From positions 1 to 48,816 of the forward strand of contig JAEZMB010000264.1 of the NCBI GenBank assembly GCA_023435825.1: a stretch of 48,816 nt of DNA, in the 5' to 3' direction. Numbering within the stretch: position 1 is the first letter of the stretch; each line of letters starts with the position of its first letter. The notes under the pieces were generated by a model. It was given only the letters and a program-made list of their open reading frames with translations, searched no databases and was not told where the DNA came from. Positions 25,101-31,950 of the stretch are shown here, one piece after another. The stretch comes from Pseudomonadota bacterium (GTDB lineage Bacteria > Desulfobacterota > Desulfovibrionia > Desulfovibrionales > Desulfovibrionaceae). The position numbers were made by a program, and so were the translations under genes.

Positions 25101-25847
25101 CTAGTGCGCGCCCTTGCTCTGAAAGACCAGTCCGATGCCCAGGCCCCCCAGGATGGCGATGACCGAGGCCAGCACGCCGTAGAGCGCGCCGTGGTTGAAG
25201 GCGAGGTCGGCCAGGAAGGCCGGCGCACCCGAGAGCTTGGCTTCCTCGGCCCGCAGGCCCTGGGCGACCACGCGGCCGTCCTTTATCGCCGAGATCTCCA
25301 CGGTGTAGCTGCCGGGCGAAAGGCGCGAGGGCACGGCGATGGTCGCCGTGAACGGCTGGCCCGCGCCCGAGGGCTGGCCAAGGGTCACCGTGCCGGCATC
25401 TTCGCGGTAGAGGCCTTCATGCTTTTTGAGGAGCAAAAATTCCGCCCGCAGGGCGTCGTTCTCGGCCGTGGCCGGCTCGATGGTCAAGCCCTTGGCCAGG
25501 CCGGACAAGCCAAGCTCGGCGGCCGCAGCCCCAAGGGCCTTTTCCGGGGCCGAGGCGGCAATGAGGCACACCCCGGGGGCGTTGCCGAAATGCAGCGTCT
25601 CGCGGTTCATCCACAGCAGGCCGAACACCTTGCCCTTCTTCTTGAGGGCGAGGTTTTGGGGCGCGCCGATGAACCGGGCCACGACCTGGCACCCCTCGGG
25701 CACGACGCCCGTCATGGTGATGGTCGTACCGTTGTACAGGGCATGGATGTCGATGGCCTGGGGCGCGACCGTGAAATCCAGGTCGGCGGCGCGGGCGGCC
25801 GGAGCCAGGGCCAACAGGCACAGAACGAAAAAGAGGGCGCGTTTCAT
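25101..25847 (-). CDS. TIGR02186-like exported protein with C-terminal membrane anchor
   Basis: A 248-residue protein: signal peptide at 1-20 (MKRALFFVLCLLALAPAARA), an all-beta-looking periplasmic part, and a single hydrophobic segment near the C-terminus (YGVLASVIAILGGLGIGLVF) with a short basic tail. The layout, size and position just after a TauE permease match the TIGR02186 / Alph_Pro_TM family, which is often next to TauE/SafE genes in alphaproteobacteria. Its role is unknown; a periplasmic partner of the permease is likely. The start is 2 bases after the tauE stop. Confidence 0.72.
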   Translation of the reverse strand: MKRALFFVLCLLALAPAARAADLDFTVAPQAIDIHALYNGTTITMTGVVPEGCQVVARFIGAPQNLALKKKGKVFGLLWMNRETLHFGNAPGVCLIAASAPEKALGAAAAELGLSGLAKGLTIEPATAENDALRAEFLLLKKHEGLYREDAGTVTLGQPSGAGQPFTATIAVPSRLSPGSYTVEISAIKDGRVVAQGLRAEEAKLSGAPAFLADLAFNHGALYGVLASVIAILGGLGIGLVFQSKGAH

Positions 25848-25849
25848 GG

Positions 25850-26791
25850 CTAGTGGCCTCCCACATAGGCCAGCAGCACGTCGGGCCGGGCCAGGAGTTC
25901 GTAGAGGATCTTGACCATCACCACGAGGACCAGGGTGGCCAGCAGGATCTTGAGCTGGTCGCCATGGAGCTTCTTGCCGACCTTGGCCCCGATTTGCGCC
26001 CCCAGCGACGAACCGATAAGCAGAATAAGCGCCAGCACGAAGTCGACGGTGTGGTTGGAGATGGATTGCATCACCGTGACGTTGATGCAGGTGAAAAGAA
26101 TCTGGAACAGGCTCGTGCCCACCACGACATGCATGGGCATGCGCAGCAGATAGACCATGACCGGCACCATGATGAACCCGCCGCCCACGCCCATGATGGC
26201 CGAGAGAACGCCCACCAGGCCGCCAAGAAACAGCGGCATGAGAAGCGACATGCGCACGCCCGAACGGGCGAATTCCATCTGCCACGGCAACCCGGCCACC
26301 AGCCGGCCGAAAGCGCTGGGTCCGGACGTGCGCCCGGTTTCGGCCTTGGCCGGCGCCTTGGCCTTTTTCATGGACTGCAGGCTCTCGATGAACATGTAGC
26401 CGCCAACCAGCCCGAGCATGAGCACGTAGGTGACGTTGATGAGAAAATCGGCGTTGCCCATCTGGCGCAGGGCCTTGATGACCTCGACGCCAAGAGTCCC
26501 GCCGAGCACGCCGCCCACCAGCAGCAACACGCCCATCTTGATGTCCACGTTGCCCAGGCGCAAATGGGCCAGCGTCCCCGAGGTCGAGGCCCCGACGATC
26601 TGGTTGGAGTCGGAAGCCGCGGCCACGGTGGCCGGAATGCCCATCATGATGAGCAGCGGCGTCATGAGAAAGCCGCCGCCCACGCCGAAAATGCCCGACA
26701 GCAGGCCCACCCCACCGCCCAGGCCGAACACGGCGGCAATGTTCACGCTGTTGCCGGCAATCGGCAGATACAATTCCATGGGAATGCTCAT
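25850..26791 (-). CDS. TauE/SafE-family permease of the sigma-54 operon
   Basis: 313 residues with two TauE/SafE repeats, each bearing a GVGGGF motif ('GIFGVGGGFLMTPLL' near residue 35 and 'AIMGVGGGFIMVPVMV' near 200). A Lys/Ala-rich cytoplasmic loop (SMKKAKAPAKAETGR) joins the halves. About eight membrane segments. Members export sulfite or other organosulfur anions. The gene overlaps usp by 4 bases and sits 2 bases from the TIGR02186-like gene, so the three are one coupled unit. Confidence 0.88.
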   Translation of the reverse strand: MSIPMELYLPIAGNSVNIAAVFGLGGGVGLLSGIFGVGGGFLMTPLLIMMGIPATVAAASDSNQIVGASTSGTLAHLRLGNVDIKMGVLLLVGGVLGGTLGVEVIKALRQMGNADFLINVTYVLMLGLVGGYMFIESLQSMKKAKAPAKAETGRTSGPSAFGRLVAGLPWQMEFARSGVRMSLLMPLFLGGLVGVLSAIMGVGGGFIMVPVMVYLLRMPMHVVVGTSLFQILFTCINVTVMQSISNHTVDFVLALILLIGSSLGAQIGAKVGKKLHGDQLKILLATLVLVVMVKILYELLARPDVLLAYVGGH

Positions 26792-27213
26792 TTCACGTCC
26801 TTTTTCCGGTCAGCGTCCCGCCTGGGGGACACCAGTTCCACCCGGCAGTCCACGCCGGCGAGGATCTCGCCCAGATTCTCGGCTTCACGCTCCCCGCCCC
26901 GTTCGTCCAAGCCGGCGGCAGCCGCCACCAGCAACGTCGTACGAAGCTGCCGCGCCGCGGCGACAAGCTCCTGTTCGTAGCGCCCCTCGGCCATGAACAA
27001 CGCGACGTTCGCCCCTGCCTGCACGGCGGCCGCGACTTGGGCCTCCACCCGTTTGAGCGTCTCCAGACCGGCTCCGCTCGTCGCCTCCCCTTCCCGGGCA
27101 AAGACCGCCAGCACGTCCACCCGGGCCCGTATCCGGGCTCCCAGGCACAGCGCCCGATCCAGGGCCTCCCAGAAGGGTGTGCGCGCGTCGATGCCGACAA
27201 GGATGCGTTCCAT
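26788..27213 (-). CDS. Universal stress protein (UspA) family protein
   Basis: A 141-residue UspA-like protein (MERILVGIDARTPFWEALDRAL, then 'LLVAAAAGLDERG'). The ATP-binding G-2x-G-9x-G(S/T) signature of ATP-binding Usp proteins is not clear, so it may be a non-nucleotide-binding form. It is the first gene of the operon, 28 bases downstream of the sigma-54 promoter, with a loose Shine-Dalgarno (AGGCGG). Confidence 0.75.
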   Translation of the reverse strand: MERILVGIDARTPFWEALDRALCLGARIRARVDVLAVFAREGEATSGAGLETLKRVEAQVAAAVQAGANVALFMAEGRYEQELVAAARQLRTTLLVAAAAGLDERGGEREAENLGEILAGVDCRVELVSPRRDADRKKDVK

Positions 27214-27240
27214 GGGTGTGCGTACCGCCTGGCCGCCTAA

Positions 27241-27256
27241 AGCAATCCCGAGGCCA
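27241..27256 (-). promoter_or_regulatory. Sigma-54 promoter of the usp-tauE-PPDK-like operon
   Basis: On the minus strand TGGCCTCGGGATTGCT fits the -24/-12 pattern TGGCACG-N4-TTGCW, with exact GG-N10-GC spacing and a full TTGCT. Predicted start near 27231, about 18 bases before the usp ATG. Two palindromes lie about 105 and 140 bases upstream, the usual place for enhancer sites. Confidence 0.62.
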
Positions 27257-27328
27257 CAATGAACGTTGTACGCAACACCATGGAATAGCAGACGAAATGC
27301 AAATGGACGAGATTAGGCGGATTGCTGC

Positions 27329-27345
27329 CGTTTCATTTTGAAACG
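27329..27345. promoter_or_regulatory. Activator-binding palindrome 1
   Basis: CGTTTCATTTTGAAACG is a perfect 17-bp palindrome, of the same design as the sites at 27363 and 30382 (YGTTYCA-N3-YGRAACR). It is a candidate binding site of the NtrC-type regulator encoded at 29015. Confidence 0.65.
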
Positions 27346-27362
27346 ACACAAGGGAAAAGGCT

Positions 27363-27379
27363 TGTTCCAAAACGGAACA
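27363..27379. promoter_or_regulatory. Activator-binding palindrome 2
   Basis: TGTTCCAAAACGGAACA; centre 34 bases from site 1. It lies in the divergent gap and could serve both the usp operon and the kinase-regulator pair. Confidence 0.62.
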
Positions 27380-27494
27380 TGCCATAGGCTGCGGGGACGC
27401 GGGAGAGAAGCGGGCCGGCTCCGGGCTTGGGGGCGGCCCCGTCACGGGCGCTTCGGACGCGGCAAGCCTTGCGGACGACGCCAGGAGGGACGCC

Positions 27495-29018
27495 ATGGGC
27501 CAGACCGACCGGCTGCGGGTCTTTTTCAATTCCATCAAGGGCAAGATCTTCACCCTGTTTGTGGTGGCCTTCCTGGCCGCCTGCGGCCTGACGCTGCTCA
27601 ACGTCTGGACGCTGGCCGCCGTGCGCGAGCGGCTGCACCTCTCCGAGCGCTACGACGACCTGTCGAGCGCCATCCTGGAGGCCCGGCGCTACGAGAAAAA
27701 CCTCGTCATCTACGGCGGGGCGGAGAATCTGCGCGAGGGCATGGCCTATCTCGACCGGGCCGAGGCGGCCCTTGGCGATCTGGGCGAGGACATCGCCCGG
27801 GTGGCCGGCCCCGAGGCGCTGGAAGGCTTCCGGCGCACCCTGGGCCGCTACCGGCAGGATTTCACCGCCTTGGTGCCCGGCCAGGAGGCCGGCAAGGACG
27901 GGGCGCGGCTTTCCGGCAAGGGGCTGGTGGATCAGGCCGAGGAGCTCATCGCCCTGCGCCGGGCGCGCATCCACAAGACCATCTTCGAGGTGTCCCTTGT
28001 GCCCTTTGCCTATCTGGCCATCTTCCTCGTCTTCATGGTCATCCTCATCCGGGTCATCGCCAAAAGCCTGCTGCGGCCCCTGGGCCTGGTGCGCAACATC
28101 GCCGAGCGGGTGGCCAAGGGCGACTTCAGTCCGGTGGACGACGGCGGCGGGCGGCACATCGTGGAAGTGGCCGGGCTGTTGGAGGCCCTGGACCGCATGG
28201 CCCTGGAACTGGCCGCCAACCAGGAGGATCTGCTGCAAGCCCGCAAGATGGCGGCCCTGGGCACGCTCACGGCCGGGGTGGCCCACGAGATCAACAACCC
28301 CCTCAACAACATCGCCCTGTCCGCCGAAAGCCTCCTCGAAACCCACGGCGACGCCCTGGACGACGATGCCCGGGAAATCGCCGGCGACATCCTGGCCCAG
28401 GCCGACCGGGCCGGCGAGATCGTGCGCAACCTGCTCGATTTCTCGCGCTCCGAGAAAGCCCGCTTCAGCCCCCTGGACCCGGCCGTGGTCGTCAAAAGCT
28501 CGGCCGCGCTTTTCAAGAATCAGCTCCTGCTCTCCGGCCTTGAACTGCGCCTGGACCTGCCGCCGGGACTGCCGGCCGTGGCCGGAAGCCTGCGCCATCT
28601 CCAGCAGGTATTCCTCAACCTGTTGCAAAACGCCGCCCAGGCCACGCCGCCCGGCGGCCACATCACCGTTTCCGGCCGCGCGGAGGGGGACTTCGTGCGG
28701 CTGGCCGTGCGCGACGACGGCCGGGGCATCGCTCCGGAAGATCTCGACCACATCTTCGAACCGTTTTTCACCACCAAGGACGTGGGCCAGGGCACGGGGC
28801 TGGGGCTGGCCGTGACCTACTCCATCGTCAAACGCCACGGCGGCCGCATTGAGGTGGAAAGCGAACCCGGCAAGGGGGCTACCTTCGTGGTCTGCCTGCC
28901 CAGGGCCGGCGAACCGGCCGCACGGCCCGACGGGGACGACGCCGACGACGTAGCGGGCGAACTCCCGGACGACGCGGCGGACGACGTGGCGGACAGCCTC
29001 CCCGGGGACAGGCCATGA
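27495..29018 (+). CDS. Membrane sensor histidine kinase of the sigma-54 locus
   Basis: 507 residues. Membrane segments at about 17-40 and 165-188 bracket a roughly 125-residue periplasmic, mainly helical sensor domain. HAMP follows (190-245), then a kinase core with GVAHEINNPLNN (His264), an N box (LLQNAAQAT), DDGRGI and GTGLGLAVTYSIV. The NtrB/DctB-like form of the H box pairs with NtrC-type regulators, and the next gene is one (4-base overlap). The C-terminus has a short acidic tail with repeated Asp-Asp pairs. The ATG follows AGGAGGG. Confidence 0.92.
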   Translation: MGQTDRLRVFFNSIKGKIFTLFVVAFLAACGLTLLNVWTLAAVRERLHLSERYDDLSSAILEARRYEKNLVIYGGAENLREGMAYLDRAEAALGDLGEDIARVAGPEALEGFRRTLGRYRQDFTALVPGQEAGKDGARLSGKGLVDQAEELIALRRARIHKTIFEVSLVPFAYLAIFLVFMVILIRVIAKSLLRPLGLVRNIAERVAKGDFSPVDDGGGRHIVEVAGLLEALDRMALELAANQEDLLQARKMAALGTLTAGVAHEINNPLNNIALSAESLLETHGDALDDDAREIAGDILAQADRAGEIVRNLLDFSRSEKARFSPLDPAVVVKSSAALFKNQLLLSGLELRLDLPPGLPAVAGSLRHLQQVFLNLLQNAAQATPPGGHITVSGRAEGDFVRLAVRDDGRGIAPEDLDHIFEPFFTTKDVGQGTGLGLAVTYSIVKRHGGRIEVESEPGKGATFVVCLPRAGEPAARPDGDDADDVAGELPDDAADDVADSLPGDRP

Positions 29019-30376
29019 CCGCCGCCGCCGAACAGCCAACGCGGTTGGCCGTGGTGGACGACGAGGCCGTGGCCCGCAAGCGTCTCGTCGAAGCCTTTGC
29101 CCGCGACGGCTACGTCGTGGAAGCGTATGGCGACGCCGAAGGCTTCCTGGCCCGGGCGGCCGAGGCCCCCTTCGACGTCGTGCTGCTCGACTGGCGGCTG
29201 CCGGGGCTGGACGGCCTGGAGGCCCTTTCCCGCCTCAAAAAGCTTGGAACCCAGGCCGAGGCGCTCCTCGTCACCGGCCACGGCGGCCTGGACACGGCCA
29301 TCGAGGCCATCAAGCGCGGGGCTTTCCATTTCGTGGCCAAGCCGTTCAAGCTGGCCGAAATCCGCAGCCTCGCCCGGGCGGCGGCGGACAAGGCGGCCCT
29401 TGGCCGGGAAAACCGCCGGCTGCGCCAGGCCCTTCGCGAGCAATCCGGCCTGGAATCCATGATCGGGGCCAGCGTGTCCATGCGCGAGGTGTTTGAACTC
29501 CTGCGCAAGATCGCGCCGGTGGGCTGCAACGTGCTCATCGAAGGAGCCAGCGGCACGGGCAAGGCCCTGGCCGCCCGGGCCATCCACCGGCTATCCCCCC
29601 GGCGCGACCAGGCCTTCGTATCGTTTAACTGCGGGGCCTTTGCCGAGGACCTCATCGCCAGCGAGCTTTTCGGCCACGAGAAAGGGGCGTTTACCGGCGC
29701 GGCCGCCACCCGGGTGGGGTTGCTGGAATCGGCCGGCGGGGGCACGGTCTTTCTGGACGAGATCGGCGAGATGCCGCTTTCCATGCAGGTCAAGCTGCTC
29801 CACGTCATCCAGGAACGGCAGATCCTGCGCGTGGGCGGCACCAAACCCATCGACCTGGACATCCGGGTGGTGGCCGCCACCAACCGCGACCTCAAGCAGG
29901 AAGTGGCCCGGGGGCTTTTCCGCGAAGACCTCTACTACCGCCTCAATGTGGTCGGGCTGCGCCTGCCCCGGCTGGCCGAGCGCCAGGACGACATCCCGCT
30001 TTTGGCCCGGCACTTCCTGGACAAGTACAGCCTGCTCTTCCACAAGTCCGTGTCCGGCATCGACGCGGCGGCCATGCGCATTCTCGCCCAGTACGGGTTT
30101 CCGGGCAATGTGCGGGAACTGGAGAACATCGTGGAACGGGCGGTGGCCCTGTGCGACGGCGACATCCTTGGCGAGGCCGATCTGCCGCGCGATCTGCGCC
30201 AGATGGATTTCGCCTCGCTGGAGGGCGACCGGCTGGAGAGCCTCACGGCCATGGAGCGCCGCCACATCGCCCGGGTGCTGGAACGGGCCGGCCGCAACAA
30301 GGGGCTGGCCGCCCAAATCCTCGACATTCCCCGCACCACGTTGTGGCGCAAGCTCAAGCAGTACGGACTCGACTGA
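29015..30376 (+). CDS. NtrC-family sigma-54-dependent response regulator
   Basis: 453 residues: receiver (about 9-125, phospho-acceptor D59 in VVLLDW), AAA+ domain with Walker A 'GASGTGKALAA' (Ala where Glu is usual), GAFTGA loop for sigma-54 contact, 'FLDEIGEM' Walker B, 'FPGNVRELENIV', and a Fis-type helix-turn-helix at the C-terminus (LAAQILDIPRTTLWRKLKQ). It should activate the sigma-54 promoters at 27241 and 30481. Its likely sites are the three 17-bp palindromes. It is coupled to the kinase gene. Confidence 0.94.
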   Translation: MTAAAEQPTRLAVVDDEAVARKRLVEAFARDGYVVEAYGDAEGFLARAAEAPFDVVLLDWRLPGLDGLEALSRLKKLGTQAEALLVTGHGGLDTAIEAIKRGAFHFVAKPFKLAEIRSLARAAADKAALGRENRRLRQALREQSGLESMIGASVSMREVFELLRKIAPVGCNVLIEGASGTGKALAARAIHRLSPRRDQAFVSFNCGAFAEDLIASELFGHEKGAFTGAAATRVGLLESAGGGTVFLDEIGEMPLSMQVKLLHVIQERQILRVGGTKPIDLDIRVVAATNRDLKQEVARGLFREDLYYRLNVVGLRLPRLAERQDDIPLLARHFLDKYSLLFHKSVSGIDAAAMRILAQYGFPGNVRELENIVERAVALCDGDILGEADLPRDLRQMDFASLEGDRLESLTAMERRHIARVLERAGRNKGLAAQILDIPRTTLWRKLKQYGLD

Positions 30377-30381
30377 CGGGT

Positions 30382-30398
30382 TGTTTCATATTGGAACA
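30382..30398. promoter_or_regulatory. Activator-binding palindrome 3
   Basis: TGTTTCATATTGGAACA, six bases after the regulator stop, about 115 bases upstream of the predicted start of the AAA+ gene. Position relative to the -24/-12 element is typical of an enhancer. Confidence 0.65.
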
Positions 30399-30480
30399 CC
30401 CGGACGGGCAAGGCCAAGACAGGCTCCGGCCGCCGGATATTTTCACGCGTAATGACGGCATGTTGAAAGCTCGTCGTCAA

Positions 30481-30496
30481 TGGCACGCATCTTGTT
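30481..30496 (+). promoter_or_regulatory. Sigma-54 promoter of the small AAA+ gene
   Basis: TGGCACGCATCTTGTT matches TGGCACG-N4-TTGCW at all but one position (TTGT for TTGC). Predicted start about 30507, almost at the ATG (30509). Confidence 0.72.
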
Positions 30497-30508
30497 TAGC
30501 GTCCGGCC

Positions 30509-31279
30509 ATGCGCGCTTTCACCGAAACCGACCCGCCGGCCCCGGACCTGCTGGCCGGCCTGCCGTCCTGGCTGGCCGACCGGGAAGTCATTCCCCTGGA
30601 CGACAGCCTGGCCCTGGTGGTGCGCCACGAAGTCATGCACGACGTCGTCACCCGCTGCCGCCAAGTGGCTGACGCCCCCAAACCGTTGCTTTTGACCGGT
30701 GAGACCGGTGTGGGCAAAAGCCTGCTGGGCCGGTTCGTCCACGCCTGCCGTGACCCCTACGCACCCTTTGTCTCGCGCATGACCACGAGCCTGGACGAGG
30801 CGGTGCTCGACGCTTGGCTTTTCGGCGTTCCGGGCCGGGAGGAAGGTTCCGTGATGGCCCAGGCCCAGGGAGGGACCCTGGTGCTTGAGGAAATGGCTGA
30901 TCTGCCGCCGGCTGTCCAACGCCGTCTGCTTGCCCTATGGGCTGGGGGGACCCCGGGGCCGGTCCAGTGGATTTTGACCACCAACCTGACGAAACGGGAG
31001 ATATGGGCCTCGTCGCAGTTGCTGCCGGAATTCCTGGCCCGTCTGGCCCATGTCCATGTGCCGCCGCTACGGGAAAGGCGGCGCGACATACCGGCCCTGG
31101 CCGCGTTTTTCGCCGTCCAGGCAGCCAAACGCGACCTGCCGCGAGAGCAGCTGGAAGCGCTGGCCCGGCGGTTGTCGCACTACCGTTTCCCGGGCAATGT
31201 CCGGGAACTGGAGTCCTTGGTCCTGGTCGCCACCTGTCAGGAATTTCGGACAGAACAGCCCGTCGCCTGGGGTCTATGA
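30509..31279 (+). CDS. AAA+ protein related to sigma-54 activators, no GAFTGA and no DNA-binding domain
   Basis: 256 residues. Walker A GETGVGKS (64-71), Walker B-like 'LVLEEMADLP' (Glu for the first Asp), 'ILTTNL', 'PPLRERRRDIPALAAFF' and 'FPGNVRELESL' align with the sigma-54 activator AAA+ core. Where activators have SELFGHEKGAFTGA it reads 'DAWLFGVPGREEGSVMAQ', so the sigma-54 contact loop is missing. There is no receiver and no C-terminal HTH. It may bind ATP and form mixed hexamers with the regulator, perhaps damping it. No Shine-Dalgarno precedes the ATG and an in-frame TAG lies 12 bases before it, so the mRNA may be nearly leaderless or a later start may be used. Confidence 0.82.
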   Translation: MRAFTETDPPAPDLLAGLPSWLADREVIPLDDSLALVVRHEVMHDVVTRCRQVADAPKPLLLTGETGVGKSLLGRFVHACRDPYAPFVSRMTTSLDEAVLDAWLFGVPGREEGSVMAQAQGGTLVLEEMADLPPAVQRRLLALWAGGTPGPVQWILTTNLTKREIWASSQLLPEFLARLAHVHVPPLRERRRDIPALAAFFAVQAAKRDLPREQLEALARRLSHYRFPGNVRELESLVLVATCQEFRTEQPVAWGL

Positions 31280-31373
31280 GGACGAAGCGAGGGTTGCTGG
31301 TGGCGCATCAAGGGACCTCGCAGCTGGGGATCAGGAGATAACGCACGACGCAAACGCCATTCAGGGTTGCCGT

Positions 31374-31652
31374 CTAGAATTTATACGTGCCCCCGTTAGG
31401 CATAATCCCTCCGCCAAGGCCGTCTTTATTATTGCCAAGGGTTTGATCCAGCATCGGCTTGAGGTTGCCAAGCCCGCTGTCGTCCTTGTCGGGTTTATTG
31501 CTGCCGTAGCTCAGCTTTGGAGAGGATTTATATCCAGACTTACCTGAATTTTGCACGCGTTCGCTTGGCGCGCTCTTGCTCGGTTCGCCTTCGGCAAAAG
31601 CAACACTGGACAAAAGAAGAAGACAGACCGGGAACAAAACTACTGTTTTCAT
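31374..31652 (-). CDS. Small exported protein, unknown function
   Basis: 92 residues: a signal peptide (MKTVVLFPVCLLLLSSVAFA), then a Ser/Lys/Gly/Asp-rich low-complexity mature part ending GGGIMPNGGTYKF. No family recognised. AAGGAG lies 6 bases before the ATG at 31652; a longer frame upstream is not supported. It lies between the sigma-54 locus and the restriction operon, on the same strand as the latter. Confidence 0.7.
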   Translation of the reverse strand: MKTVVLFPVCLLLLSSVAFAEGEPSKSAPSERVQNSGKSGYKSSPKLSYGSNKPDKDDSGLGNLKPMLDQTLGNNKDGLGGGIMPNGGTYKF

Positions 31653-31950
31653 GTCAACTCCTTGAAAGACAAGTTCGCCAGATCGGACCCGTCTCAGACA
31701 CAAGAACAAACGATGAAAAATTCCAACGCAACGCCGACAATGCAACTCATACACGCGCAAACCCGCCCTGCGGCCACGACCAGCCATAACGTCGCAACAA
31801 GTGGCCATCACTGTCACAATTCCCGCGTCCTGGGTATCGATCAATTCCTGGCGATGCAGGATTCTCCGGAGCATTGGACTATCGTAAATAAGGGACGGCG
31901 CGGTCAAGCGGCCTTGAGGTCGATCAAGAAGCTCCGCGCCACGGCTTCGC
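31653..31950. other. Intergenic region, no gene seen
   Basis: Roughly 300 bases of lower GC content between the small exported-protein gene and the end of hsdR. It presumably holds the promoter of the small gene (minus strand) and the end of the hsdR transcript. I see no convincing open frame, RNA gene or repeat. Confidence 0.4.

Noticed and set aside
22374..25853. A very long plus-strand open frame (over 1100 codons) opposite the PPDK-like genes
   Set aside because: It is an antisense shadow: high GC makes stops rare. The translation is Gly/His/Gln-rich with no domains, while the minus strand shows PPDK-like motifs and coupled starts.
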